From: CAWCKS01 sp963763485
GTDB taxonomy: Bacteria; Pseudomonadota; Alphaproteobacteria; Rhizobiales; Xanthobacteraceae
Reading direction: 5' to 3'
Length of the DNA: 64,000 nt
Assembly: GCA_963763485.1 (NCBI GenBank)
Contig: CAVXOW010000005.1
Span: forward strand, 1,054,001 to 1,118,000
Of the stretch, positions 1 to 8,620 are shown piece after piece (the stretch's first letter is position 1; the number at the start of each line of letters is the position of its first letter). Under the pieces are notes generated by a model. It made no database searches, was not told the origin of the DNA, and was given only the letters and a program-made list of their open reading frames with translations. The translations under genes and the position numbers were made by a program.

Positions 1-2647
1 CGCGCTGGTAGAACCAGCCGATCGCGACCAGCACGGCGCCAAGCCCGATGAACGACAGCGCGCGGTAGACCACCTCCAGCGTCCACACATCGATGGCGAA
101 CGCCTTCAGCACCGTCAGCCCGATAACGACAGCGGCGGCAATGCGGGCGCGCTCCGATTTCACGACGAAGCCGACCGCGAGCATCAGGACGCCGAAGACG
201 AGCCAGGTCAGCGAGTAGGTGTATTGCTCGGCGTCGCTGGTGCCGCCGAACGAGAAATCCTCGCTGTGAAAGAAGCGGCGCGCCTGCAAGGTGACGTAGA
301 ACAGCGCCAGGACCAGCGCGCCGGCGGCGATGGTGTTGGCATACGCCTTCGGGCGGTGACCCGCGACCGCGTAGGACAAGAGCAGCATCAGGACCGCCGG
401 CAGGGCGTAGGCGAGCAGGATCAGGTTGAAGAACAAGCCGCCGATGTCGGCGTAGGTGAGCATCGGCATTTCGAGGATCAGCAAGCCGAGCACGATCAGG
501 ACCGCAGCAATCGCGGTGACGACGAGCGCGCCGATGTTGTGAATGACACTGCGGGAGCGTAACCGCAGGCGTTCGAGGCCGATCGCAAGGGCGAGCAGCG
601 CACAGACGTCGAGCGCGACCTCGGCGAGGCCGGCACTAGCGGCATATACGTCGCCATTGTTGATGAAGTGCCGGATCTCCATGAACACCAGCAGCACGGT
701 GAACAGGATCGCCGCCGTTTCGACTGCACGTACTGGCGCATCGTCGGCGCGTTTGCGCATCAGCCAGGCGCCGGCCCAGAACGAGGCCGCCGGAACGCCA
801 TAGCCGAGCAGCAGCCAGTTGAAGATCGGTGTCGTGCCGACGTCATTTCCGACGATGCGCGGCTCATAGCCGATCCGCGCCACGACAATGCCAGCGAGGA
901 TCGCCGCGAGCGAACGCAGGAACGGCACTGGCCGCTGCACCGAGATCCAGGCGGTGCCCAGCGACATCAGCGCGAGCGCGATAGTGAGCCAGCCTTTCTC
1001 CAGCGCGAAAGTCAGCGCCAGTGCGAGCGCGGCAAGCGTGCCGGTCGCAAACAGCGCGGTCGCGGCGACGAGGCCGGGGCGCTGCTCGCGCTTCGACAGC
1101 TGCTCGGTCGCCGCGGCAAACAGGCCGGCGACGACAATCGCGGCCAGCGTAAACGGCACCGAGCGATCGAGATGGGCGATGCGGGCGTAGAGCGCGATCA
1201 GAAGCGCTGTAGGCACGGCGACGCCGGAGGCACTCCAGATCACCGGCGCGACGGCATGGGGCGAACGGCCCTGCGCGAGGAAGCCGGACGCGCCAAAGGC
1301 GACCGCGAGGGTCGCGGCGGTGACGAGATGTGCGCCAACTGACGCATCGGTCGCGCGCGGCCCAATGCCGGGCAACGGGCCGCCCTGCAGGCCGAGCGTA
1401 TCGGGTGCCGACTGCACCAGCCACGACAGGAACACGAGCGCGACGAAGACGGCGCTGGCGCCAACCGCGGCGGCCGCCGCCTCGCTGCGCCAGGCGACAG
1501 CGAGCGTCGCCGCGGTGATGACCGCAAATATCGTGAGCGAGGCATCGGAATGGCCCTGCAGCACGACCAGCAGTGCGGTGACGAGGCCGTAAACCGCGAT
1601 CGATGCCGACGAGATCGGCTCGATCCGGCCCGGTTCGATCGAAGGTCCGAACATGAAACCGCACACGGCGAGCGCGGCGGCGAGCACGAATCCGACGATC
1701 GCGTGGAAGGCGTGGGGGCCGAGCGCGTCGGGGCCGCAGGGCATGCAGGGGAACGCCCAGAGCAGGCTCAGCACAATGGTGGTCACTGCGAGCCAGCGCC
1801 ACAGTCTGATCCGCGCGAGGCCGAAGGATGCTGCGGTGACGACCGCGAGATAGATGTATAGCGCCCAGTAGTCAGGCTTGGCCGATGACACCAGCAGCGG
1901 CGCGATGAAGGCGCCGGCAACGCCAAGGCCCGCCAGCACCGGCCCGTGCAGCAGGGCTGCGGCGAGCGCACCGAGCGCGACCACGCCGAGCAGGATGAAG
2001 GCCGCGCCCGGCGGAAGGAAATCGTAAAGCGCATAGGCGACGTAGACGGTGCCGAAAGCGACGATAGTGCCGGCGGCGGTGAGGATCGCGGGGATGTTGG
2101 CGAGCGGGAGAGGGGCGATCTGCAAGAGCGACTCGCGGCGGCGGCTGAACTCGCCGAGACCGAGCAGCAGCACGGCGAACAATCCACCAAGCGTGACGCG
2201 CGCGCGGGGACCGAGCAGGCCCTGGTCGATCGAATATTTGACGAGGAAGAGACCGCCGAGCGCCAGCGTCAATCCGCCGACCCAAACCACCCAACGGGTG
2301 CCGATGCGTTCTTCCATGCCGGGCCTGGGCGGTGGGGCAGGCGGCGGAGGAGGTGGTGGTGGTGCAACCGGCTCTTCGGCGTGGCTTTCGGATTGTGGAT
2401 ACGCAATCTCGGCTGCAGCGGCTTCGGGCAGCGGCGGCGGCTCGACGGCCGTCGGCGTGGGCGCCGAGGCCGGCGTTTCGGCTTCGGCCGGAGTGGCCGG
2501 CAGCGCGGCGTCGAGGCGAGCGCGCGGATCGGTGCGGGGGCGTTCGAGCTCGGCGAGCCGCGCGCGCAAATCGCGCAGCTTGCCTTGAGTCGCGGCGGCA
2601 ATGATCAACGCGACGACGGCGACCGCAAACGCAAAGAAATCAAGCAT
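1..2647 (-). CDS. DUF2339 domain-containing multi-spanning membrane protein (3' end outside window)
   Basis: An open frame of 882 codons runs from the ATG at 2647 off the left edge, so the C-terminus is missing. It opens with a membrane segment (FFAFAVAVVALIIAAA), then a charged stretch and a Pro/Ala/Glu-rich linker with a run of about ten prolines near residues 100-115. The segment EERIGTRWVVWVGGLTLALG marks entry into DUF2339, followed by some twenty hydrophobic segments. The family has no assigned reaction and acts in the inner membrane. The ATG overlaps the stop of the upstream regulator gene by 8 bases, so the two are probably translationally coupled. ORFs in the other frames here are shadows. 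Confidence 0.85.
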   Translation of the reverse strand, partial: MLDFFAFAVAVVALIIAAATQGKLRDLRARLAELERPRTDPRARLDAALPATPAEAETPASAPTPTAVEPPPLPEAAAAEIAYPQSESHAEEPVAPPPPPPPPAPPPRPGMEERIGTRWVVWVGGLTLALGGLFLVKYSIDQGLLGPRARVTLGGLFAVLLLGLGEFSRRRESLLQIAPLPLANIPAILTAAGTIVAFGTVYVAYALYDFLPPGAAFILLGVVALGALAAALLHGPVLAGLGVAGAFIAPLLVSSAKPDYWALYIYLAVVTAASFGLARIRLWRWLAVTTIVLSLLWAFPCMPCGPDALGPHAFHAIVGFVLAAALAVCGFMFGPSIEPGRIEPISSASIAVYGLVTALLVVLQGHSDASLTIFAVITAATLAVAWRSEAAAAAVGASAVFVALVFLSWLVQSAPDTLGLQGGPLPGIGPRATDASVGAHLVTAATLAVAFGASGFLAQGRSPHAVAPVIWSASGVAVPTALLIALYARIAHLDRSVPFTLAAIVVAGLFAAATEQLSKREQRPGLVAATALFATGTLAALALALTFALEKGWLTIALALMSLGTAWISVQRPVPFLRSLAAILAGIVVARIGYEPRIVGNDVGTTPIFNWLLLGYGVPAASFWAGAWLMRKRADDAPVRAVETAAILFTVLLVFMEIRHFINNGDVYAASAGLAEVALDVCALLALAIGLERLRLRSRSVIHNIGALVVTAIAAVLIVLGLLILEMPMLTYADIGGLFFNLILLAYALPAVLMLLLSYAVAGHRPKAYANTIAAGALVLALFYVTLQARRFFHSEDFSFGGTSDAEQYTYSLTWLVFGVLMLAVGFVVKSERARIAAAVVIGLTVLKAFAIDVWTLEVVYRALSFIGLGAVLVAIGWFYQR

Positions 2648-3698
2648 CGTTCCTCCGGCAATCCACGTCGCAATCGGCGCGCGCTGCTCGCGCGCCGCAA
2701 AGAAAGACGAAAATCAACCGCGGCCGCGCACGCGAAGACCCGGCGCGGGCCGCTCCTGCAGCACTTCGCGCCGGAATCTGAAACAGGGCCGCGGGGCGAC
2801 CGCCTGTTTGTGTCGACATCTCGCCGGTTGGTTCGACCAGCGCGCCGGATTCGACCAGCCGGCGGAAATTCTGCTTGTGCAGATGGCGGCCGGAAATCGC
2901 TTCGACGGTGCGCTGCAGGTCGGTCAGCGTGAATTCGTTCGGCAACAACTCAAACACCACCGGCCGGTATTTCAGTTTCGCGCGTAACCTCGCAATGGCG
3001 GTGGCGAGGATGCGGCGATGGTCGAAGCGCATGGCCTCGCCAAGCTGCGGCAGCACCTTGCGCGCCAGCGCCGCCGGCCGGCCGTCGCGACGCGCTTCCT
3101 CGACGAGGCCGGCTTCATAAAGCAATTCGAAACGATCGAGCACGCGCTCCTCGTCCCAGCTGTCTTCGGAGCCGAAGTAGAGATGGACGCGCTGGCGACG
3201 CCCAAGGGCGCGTGTCAGGCTTGGCTCATCGGTCTGCTTCGCCCAGGCGTTCAGCGCCGGCAGGATGTCGCTCTCGAGCATCGGCGGGCGTTCCTTGCGC
3301 CAGTCCTCCCAGGGAAAGTAACGGTACCAAGGCTCGAATGCGGCACCAGGCGCCTGCGGTTGTTGCGAGGCATCGCTGATGCGGGTCAGCGCGAGATAAC
3401 CGACCGAGACGATGTGCGGTCCGGTGTCACCCGGCGATGCGTGGCGGCCGCGGTCGCCGAACGAATAGAGCTGCTCGATATAGCCGAGCCTTAAACCGGT
3501 CTGCTCCTCGACCCACTCGCGCAAACCGAGCTCGAGGGTGCGGTGAGCAAGCGGATCGAACGGACCGAAGGGGAGGCCGGCGCGCGGCTCGCCGACCTGG
3601 CCTCCCGACGCGACGAGGATGCGCGGCTCGTTGCCTTCGATCGCAACGACCGCCGCGGTGAGGCCGATCTCGATGGGGGTTAGGGATTTTTCGGTCAT
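2640..3698 (-). CDS. NUDIX-like transcriptional regulator of NAD metabolism (NadQ/NrtR type)
   Basis: 352 residues starting MTEKSLTPIEIGLTAAVVAI. Residues 1-150 resemble a NUDIX fold (EPRAGLPFGPFDPLAHRTLE, REWVEEQTGLRLGYIEQLYSFGDRGR). The remainder resembles the winged-helix C-terminus of alphaproteobacterial NadQ/NrtR proteins (KYRPVVFELLPNEFTLTDLQ, SGRHLHKQNFRRLVESGALV). Such proteins repress NAD biosynthesis or salvage genes and sense a nucleotide through a catalytically altered NUDIX domain. The canonical box GX5EX7REUXEEXGU is only partly recognisable, which fits a sensor. The frame stays open upstream, but the ATG at 3698 gives the expected N-terminus and the extra upstream part lies in the neighbouring gene. 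No nad genes are in the window. Family is fairly sure; the regulated target is inferred. Confidence 0.75.
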   Translation of the reverse strand: MTEKSLTPIEIGLTAAVVAIEGNEPRILVASGGQVGEPRAGLPFGPFDPLAHRTLELGLREWVEEQTGLRLGYIEQLYSFGDRGRHASPGDTGPHIVSVGYLALTRISDASQQPQAPGAAFEPWYRYFPWEDWRKERPPMLESDILPALNAWAKQTDEPSLTRALGRRQRVHLYFGSEDSWDEERVLDRFELLYEAGLVEEARRDGRPAALARKVLPQLGEAMRFDHRRILATAIARLRAKLKYRPVVFELLPNEFTLTDLQRTVEAISGRHLHKQNFRRLVESGALVEPTGEMSTQTGGRPAALFQIPARSAAGAARAGSSRARPRLIFVFLCGARAARADCDVDCRRNDA

Positions 3699-3739
3699 GT
3701 GCGTGGCCGAAGGAGAGCCGCTCTTGATTCCCTGATTTT

Positions 3740-3788
3740 GCGCATGTCCTCTTCGGAAAACCGGTAGCCACTTTTCCGGGACATGCGC
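3740..3788. repeat. Dispersed palindromic repeat, copy 1
   Basis: Imperfect inverted repeat bounded by GCGCATGTCC and GGACATGCGC, with CGGAAAACCGG and CTTTTCCGGG inside. A second copy lies at 7740-7811. Its last base plus the next two form the TAG stop of the phosphatase gene on the minus strand. It could fold in RNA and act as a 3' end structure. It looks like a rhizobial REP-type element by eye. Confidence 0.75.
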
Positions 3789-4294
3789 TAATCGAGCTCG
3801 ATTCGGAACGGGCGGCCCTCGATGCTCATGTCGCCGGGGCCGATCTCGGTCAGGGCGTCGATCATGCGGCCTTTGCGGCCGAGCAGATCGTCGGCGTAGC
3901 CGACAATCAGCCGGTTCGGATGCGCGGTCGGCGAATCCTTGCGGATGCGGCGAGCGATGTCGATCTCCTCCCGCTCGGGGTTGAGCGCACACGCGATCGC
4001 GAACGCGCTTGCGGTGGAGCGGCTGATCCCGGCATAGCAATGGATCACCAGCGGGGCGGTACGATCCCAGCGCCGGCCGAAGTCGAGCACCTGCTCGACA
4101 TGGTCGCGCTGCGGCGCGACGAAGCCGTCGACTGGCATGATGATGTCGTCCATCGAGATGACGAGATGGTTTCCCGCCGCTATCGACGGCGGCCGCTGCA
4201 CCTTGTGGACGTCGGCCATCACGGTGATCAGGTGGCTCGCGCCGGTCGCCTTGACGATGTCGGGCAACAGTGCAAGCGAGCAGACGTGAATCAT
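3788..4294 (-). CDS. Tyrosine-phosphatase-family protein
   Basis: 168 residues. The P-loop HCYAGISRSTA (residues about 104-114) matches the Cys-based phosphatase signature HCX5R, with Cys as nucleophile and Arg as phosphate ligand. An upstream aspartate-containing segment (ISMDDIIMPVDGF) could supply the general acid. There is no signal peptide, so it is cytoplasmic. The length suits small dual-specificity-like bacterial phosphatases; the substrate is unknown. The TAG stop is supplied by the palindromic repeat at 3740-3788. The gene stands about 60 bp from the HD-hydrolase gene upstream and 90 bp from the regulator downstream, all on the minus strand. Confidence 0.8.
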   Translation of the reverse strand: MIHVCSLALLPDIVKATGASHLITVMADVHKVQRPPSIAAGNHLVISMDDIIMPVDGFVAPQRDHVEQVLDFGRRWDRTAPLVIHCYAGISRSTASAFAIACALNPEREEIDIARRIRKDSPTAHPNRLIVGYADDLLGRKGRMIDALTEIGPGDMSIEGRPFRIELD

Positions 4295-4353
4295 CTTTGG
4301 GCCCTGGTTCGTTGGGCAGGGTTATAGGTAACCGTGCCGCTCCGCGGAAGCGG

Positions 4354-4962
4354 TTAATCCAGCTTTAGTGACTTGAATCGGGCCAGAAACCGGCGTTCGG
4401 CGCGCAGTGCTGGCCAGGGGGTCAGGAATTCCGCTGTTGTTGCGGCCGGCAGCTTCGGCTCCTTGCCGAAGAAGCGCCGCGCCTCCGCTTCCTTGAAACC
4501 GGCAAGCCGCGTCGCCTCGAGGTAGGCGGCCCCGGCGTCCGCCGCCTTGATGCGCGCGGTGAGATCGTCGGACAGGGCTGCGGGCAGCCCGAAGCGGATA
4601 TGGATCGCAGCGAGCAGGCGTCTTTCGATGGTTTTGTAGGAGCCGCCGATCACCGCCTTGAACGGCGAGATCATGTCGCCGATGACGTATTCGGGCGCGT
4701 CATGCAGCAGCGTCGCGAGCCGCACGCGCTGGTCGACGCGCGGGCTCGCCGCGCGCAGCACGGCCTCCACCAGGAGCGTGTGCTGGGCGACGGAAAAGAT
4801 GTGCGCGCCATGGGTCTGCCCGTTCCACCGCGCCACGCGGGCGAGGCCATGGGCGATGTCCTCGATTTCGATGTCGAGCGGCGACGGGTCGAGCAGGTCG
4901 AGGCGGCGGCCTGACAGCATGCGCTGCCACGCGCGCATTGCGGGGGTTCTTCCGGCCGTCAT
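4354..4962 (-). CDS. HD-domain phosphohydrolase (YfbR-like)
   Basis: 202 residues. Metal-binding HD-superfamily features are visible: HIFSVAQHTLLV (first His) and LATLLHDAPEYVIGDMISPF (HD pair), with a later conserved Asp in KAADAGAAYLEATRL. This layout is typical of the 5'-nucleotidase YfbR group and related putative hydrolases acting on nucleoside phosphates. The start ATG overlaps the phosphotransferase stop as ATGA, so this is the third gene of an acyl-CoA dehydrogenase - phosphotransferase - HD operon. Substrate is not deducible. Confidence 0.8.
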   Translation of the reverse strand: MTAGRTPAMRAWQRMLSGRRLDLLDPSPLDIEIEDIAHGLARVARWNGQTHGAHIFSVAQHTLLVEAVLRAASPRVDQRVRLATLLHDAPEYVIGDMISPFKAVIGGSYKTIERRLLAAIHIRFGLPAALSDDLTARIKAADAGAAYLEATRLAGFKEAEARRFFGKEPKLPAATTAEFLTPWPALRAERRFLARFKSLKLD

Positions 4963-6380
4963 GTTGCAGCGTTGGCGAGCGCGGTCTTCAGCCCGCTGTA
5001 GCTCGGCTGATCAATCGCGACCTGGTTGACGACCGCTTCGCGCAGATATTCGGCGAGGCCGGGATGACCCAGCGCGATCTTGTTCTTGCGCAGCCGCTGC
5101 ACCAGCGAGCGGCGCAGCGCCTCGAGATCGCCGGTCTCGCCGAGCACGTCACGCAAACGCTCGCGCTGGCGCGCGCGATGCTTTTCGCCAACGGCGAGAT
5201 CACGCAGCACGATGTCGAGCGAATTGCCGGCGACGCGGGCGAGGAAATTGGTGCGGCCCTTGGTGGCGTTCATGACGTCGTTGCGCAGATAATCGCGCAC
5301 GCTGGTGACGAGTTCGTCCAACCGGGGCATGTCGATACTCGAGTGCGCGGTGTCGGGCGCGAACAGCTCGACCGGCCCGGGGATCAACAGGTTGACGCAG
5401 TCGACCTGGCATTCCGACGTGCGGCGGCCGATTGCCGGCCGCTCGACGGTCTTGTCGGGGCCGGTGCGGTAGTGCTGCGCCATGGTGAGGCTCGAACATG
5501 CCCACCAGAACGAGCCAAAAATTTCCCAGAATTTTACGCGGGCGGGGTCGATCTTCTTACCCGACGCGCGCTCGTAGCCGCGGAACAGGTCGGCATAGGT
5601 GCCGAAGCCGCCGACCGGCAGTTCGCTGCGGCCGAAGCGCCAGGAGTTGGTGCAGATCCAGCCGAGATCGCGCATGGGGTCGCCGATATGGGCGATCTCC
5701 CAGTCGAGCACCGCGACGAGGCCCTGCGGCGACACCATGATGTTGCCGTTGCGGAAGTCGTTGTGGACCAGCGTCGGCTCGAACGATCTTGGCAGGTGCT
5801 CGAGCAGCCAGCGCCCGGCAAAATCGATCATCGGCTGCGGCGTGTCGAGCGCCTGATAGCGTTCCCAGGTCTGCCGGACATAATCTTCGGGATCGACGCG
5901 GCTCAAGCGCGCGCCGAGACCGGTGGCGTCGAGGTCGATGGCGTGGATGCGCGCAAGCACCTCGCCGCACTGCTCGGCGAGTTTTGGCCTGATCACATCG
6001 AGCGATGGATCGCGCACGATGCGGGCGCCGAGCGCCTCGCCCTCGAGCCACTCCATGATGAAACCGTCGCCGAGGCCGTCGTCCGGCGTCAGCACCCAAA
6101 AGATTTCCGGCTCGGGCACGCCTGCGGCGCGCGCGGCGCGAATCAGCACCGCTTCGGTGGCGAGCCCGGGATACGTGCCATGCTTCGGGGCCGTCGCTCC
6201 GGGCGCGCCCGGCGCGCGGCGCATTGCGAGCTTGCGCTCGCCGGCGTCCGTCGCGATGACGATGCGATAGGTCTCCTGGCTCGCGCCGCCCGACAGCCGT
6301 TCGCACGAGACGAGGCCGCGGCAGCCGTCGATACGCCTGATGAGGACGGTGGCAAGGGCCTCTTCGATGCCGGCCGGCAA
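4959..6380 (-). CDS. Phosphotransferase-family protein with fused C-terminal DUF6285
   Basis: About 473 residues. The N-terminal 340 residues form an aminoglycoside-phosphotransferase-like kinase fold: the catalytic loop HNDFRNGNIMV (HxDxxxxN) and metal-binding DWE (VLDWEIAHIGDPMRDLGWI) are clear. The last about 120 residues (LDELVTSVRDYLRNDVMN, GRTNFLARVAGNSLDIVLRD) look like DUF6285, which is often a separate neighbouring gene. These kinases commonly accompany acyl-CoA dehydrogenases, as here; the combination resembles ACAD10/11, which process hydroxy-fatty acids, but that function is inferred. The start is uncertain: no ATG fits, so I use TTG at 6380, two bases after the dehydrogenase stop. 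A CTG at 6386 is the alternative. Confidence 0.8.
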   Translation of the reverse strand: MPAGIEEALATVLIRRIDGCRGLVSCERLSGGASQETYRIVIATDAGERKLAMRRAPGAPGATAPKHGTYPGLATEAVLIRAARAAGVPEPEIFWVLTPDDGLGDGFIMEWLEGEALGARIVRDPSLDVIRPKLAEQCGEVLARIHAIDLDATGLGARLSRVDPEDYVRQTWERYQALDTPQPMIDFAGRWLLEHLPRSFEPTLVHNDFRNGNIMVSPQGLVAVLDWEIAHIGDPMRDLGWICTNSWRFGRSELPVGGFGTYADLFRGYERASGKKIDPARVKFWEIFGSFWWACSSLTMAQHYRTGPDKTVERPAIGRRTSECQVDCVNLLIPGPVELFAPDTAHSSIDMPRLDELVTSVRDYLRNDVMNATKGRTNFLARVAGNSLDIVLRDLAVGEKHRARQRERLRDVLGETGDLEALRRSLVQRLRKNKIALGHPGLAEYLREAVVNQVAIDQPSYSGLKTALANAAT

Positions 6381-6382
6381 GA

Positions 6383-7657
6383 TCAGTCGTCCATCTGCAC
6401 GCCCTTCGGCGCGCGCTGCTTCATGAAGCCGAACATATAGCCGGCGATGCGGCGCATCTGGATTTCCTCGGCGCCCTCGGTGATGCGGTAGCGGCGGTGG
6501 TGCCGATAAATGTGCTCGAACGGCTTGTGGCGCGAGTAGCCCAGGCCGCCATGCACCTGCATGGCACGGTCGGCCGCCTCGCAGCACAGCCGGTTGGACC
6601 AGTAGTTGCACATCGAGACCTTGTCGGAGACCGAGAAGTTACCCGTGGTGTCCATGCCCCACGCGGTCTTGTGAATCAGCGCCCGCAGCATCTCGCACTG
6701 GGTCTGCAACTCGACCAGCGGGAACTGGATGCCCTGGTTGGTCGCCAGCGGCTTGCCGAACGGCTTTCGGACCGCGGCGTATTTGACTGACTCGTCGATG
6801 CAGAACTGCGCCGCGCCGAGGCTCGACGCCGCCTGGCGGATGCGGTTCTCGTTGAAGAAGTGCTGCACCACCTGAAGTCCGCGGCCCTCGCCGCCGAAGA
6901 TCGTGTCATCTGGCACCCATACATCGGTGAGCGAGATGCGGCCGTGGTCGGTCGGCATGTTGAAGGTCCACAGCATCTCCTCGAGCTTGAAGCCGTCGGA
7001 GTTGGTCGGCACCAGGAACGCGGTGATGCCGCCGCCGTCGCCGGCCTTGCCGCTGGTGCGGGCGAAGATCAGGTCGTGCTTGGCCTTGTGGATGCCGGTG
7101 TTCCAGGTCTTTGCGCCGTTGATGCGCCAGCCGTTGCCATCGCGCACCGCCTTGGTGTCCATGTGGGTGGCGTCGGAGCCGTGCTCCGGCTCGGTGATAC
7201 CGAAGGCAAAGCCTCTGGTGCCTTCGAGCATGCCGTCGAGCCATTCCTTCTTCTGGTCCTCGGTGCCGTAGTTGAGCATCAACAGCACGCCGACATTGTT
7301 GGCGACGATCGAGTGCTCGGTCTGCAGGTCGTTGTGCAGGCCAAGGCCTTTCGCCGCGAGGTGCTCGCGGATGATGGCCATGGCGAGATTGGTGCCCTCC
7401 TTGCCGCCAACACTCTTCGGCAGGGGATAGCGGTAGTGCCCGGCCTTGTCGGCCGTGCGCCGTGCCTCGCGCATAAGAGCTTCCCACTTCTCGTTCGGCA
7501 GGCCGTTGCGATCCCAATCGGTCCGCGCCGCCTCGCGGCGGTGGTCGAAGAAGCGGATGTTGTCATCCTTGTTCTCGAGCGGCTTGATCTCGCGCTCGAT
7601 GAAGCGGTCGAGCTCGACCAGATAGTCGGCGATGTCCTTGGGGATATTGAAGTCCAT
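6383..7657 (-). CDS. Acyl-CoA dehydrogenase family protein
   Basis: 424 residues beginning MDFNIPKDIADYLVELDRF, with GGGAGCG about 9 bases upstream; the 11 residues further upstream in frame are probably not translated. FAD and substrate motifs of the family are present: FAFGITEPEHGSDATHM, ARTSGKAGDGGGITAFLVP, RKPFGKPLATNQGIQFPL and the C-terminal QVHGGLGYSRHKPFEHIYRH. It would oxidise an acyl-CoA at the alpha-beta position, passing electrons to ETF. It is the first gene of an operon with the phosphotransferase (2-base gap) and HD hydrolase. Chain length specificity is unknown. Confidence 0.9.
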   Translation of the reverse strand: MDFNIPKDIADYLVELDRFIEREIKPLENKDDNIRFFDHRREAARTDWDRNGLPNEKWEALMREARRTADKAGHYRYPLPKSVGGKEGTNLAMAIIREHLAAKGLGLHNDLQTEHSIVANNVGVLLMLNYGTEDQKKEWLDGMLEGTRGFAFGITEPEHGSDATHMDTKAVRDGNGWRINGAKTWNTGIHKAKHDLIFARTSGKAGDGGGITAFLVPTNSDGFKLEEMLWTFNMPTDHGRISLTDVWVPDDTIFGGEGRGLQVVQHFFNENRIRQAASSLGAAQFCIDESVKYAAVRKPFGKPLATNQGIQFPLVELQTQCEMLRALIHKTAWGMDTTGNFSVSDKVSMCNYWSNRLCCEAADRAMQVHGGLGYSRHKPFEHIYRHHRRYRITEGAEEIQMRRIAGYMFGFMKQRAPKGVQMDD

Positions 7658-7739
7658 GTTCTTGGCGCTCCCGGCAGTTTCTTCTTTCACCCCTATGTTG
7701 GAGGCGCGCGCCGCGGAAGTCCACCGCTCTCTAAATTCT

Positions 7740-7811
7740 GCGCATGTCCTTTACGGAAAACCGGTATCCACCCCCGATCAAGTCGAGGGCGTGCTTTTCC
7801 GGGACATGCGC
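7740..7811. repeat. Dispersed palindromic repeat, copy 2
   Basis: Same outer arms as copy 1 (GCGCATGTCC and GGACATGCGC; inner CGGAAAACCGGT and CTTTTCCGGG), with about 23 extra bases in the centre that can form a small internal stem (CCCCGA / TCGAGGG). As in copy 1, the distal end forms the first base of a TAG stop codon, here that of the enoyl-CoA hydratase gene. Confidence 0.75.
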
Positions 7812-8620
7812 TAGCGCCCCTTGAAGACCGGCTCGCGTTTCTCCAGAAAGCTTGCCACGCCTTCCTTGTGATCCTCCGTCTTCATCAGCTTGCGGATTGT
7901 CTCGATCGCCCACGATCCGATCTCGTGTGGATCGCCGTAGGCCGCGCGATTGAGGCCGGTCTTCATGAAGCGAAGCGCCAGCGGCGGGTTGGCCGCGATC
8001 CGACCCGCCAGCGCGTTGGCGCGCGCCATCAGCTGGTCGTGCGGGATGATCTCGGTCACCAGCCCAATGCGCAGTGCCTCCGCCGCGTCGATCACGTCGC
8101 CGGTGAACAACAGCTCGGCCGCCTTGGCCGGACCGACGATGGCAGGCAGGCGGTAGAAGCCGCCGACGTCGCTGACGAGGCCGCGCTTGATGAAGAGTTC
8201 GGCGAACCTCGCCTTGTCCGAGCAGATGCGGATGTCTGCGAACAGCGCAAGCTCCATGCCCCAGCCGACCGCGGCACCATTCACCGCGGCGATGACAGGC
8301 TTGTCGCACTCGAGCGCTGCCATCGCGGCGGGAGTCGGCCGGTGGCGCACCGCCGGTGGCTCTTCGGCGCGCTTCGAAAACGCATTCGGCCCCGCCATGA
8401 TTTCGCCGACGTCGTCGCCCGAGCAGAAGGCGGGATCGGTGCCGGTGACGACGACGCATCGCACCTCAGGATCGGCGGCCGCCTTGCGAAACGAAGCTTC
8501 GAGCTGATCGTACGCCGGGAAGTTCAGCGCGTTGCGGCGGTGCGGGCGGTTCAGCGTGATGGTCGCGATGTGGTTTGCGATCGCGTACAGCACATCCTGG
8601 GTCGGTGCGGTTTCGGTCAT
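7811..8620 (-). CDS. Enoyl-CoA hydratase/isomerase family protein
   Basis: 269 residues of crotonase fold. Visible motifs: IATITLNRPHRRNALNFPAY (N-terminal strand and CoA-binding start), GTDPAFCSGDDVGEI and VNGAAVGWGMELALFADIRI (oxyanion-hole region), and the C-terminal helix LEKREPVFKGR. It would hydrate or isomerise an enoyl-CoA in a degradation pathway. The ATG at 8620 overlaps the stop of the DNA glycosylase gene (ATGA), so the pair is co-translated. The natural 3' end has been replaced by, or evolved onto, the palindromic repeat. Which acyl-CoA is used cannot be told. Confidence 0.88.
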   Translation of the reverse strand: MTETAPTQDVLYAIANHIATITLNRPHRRNALNFPAYDQLEASFRKAAADPEVRCVVVTGTDPAFCSGDDVGEIMAGPNAFSKRAEEPPAVRHRPTPAAMAALECDKPVIAAVNGAAVGWGMELALFADIRICSDKARFAELFIKRGLVSDVGGFYRLPAIVGPAKAAELLFTGDVIDAAEALRIGLVTEIIPHDQLMARANALAGRIAANPPLALRFMKTGLNRAAYGDPHEIGSWAIETIRKLMKTEDHKEGVASFLEKREPVFKGR

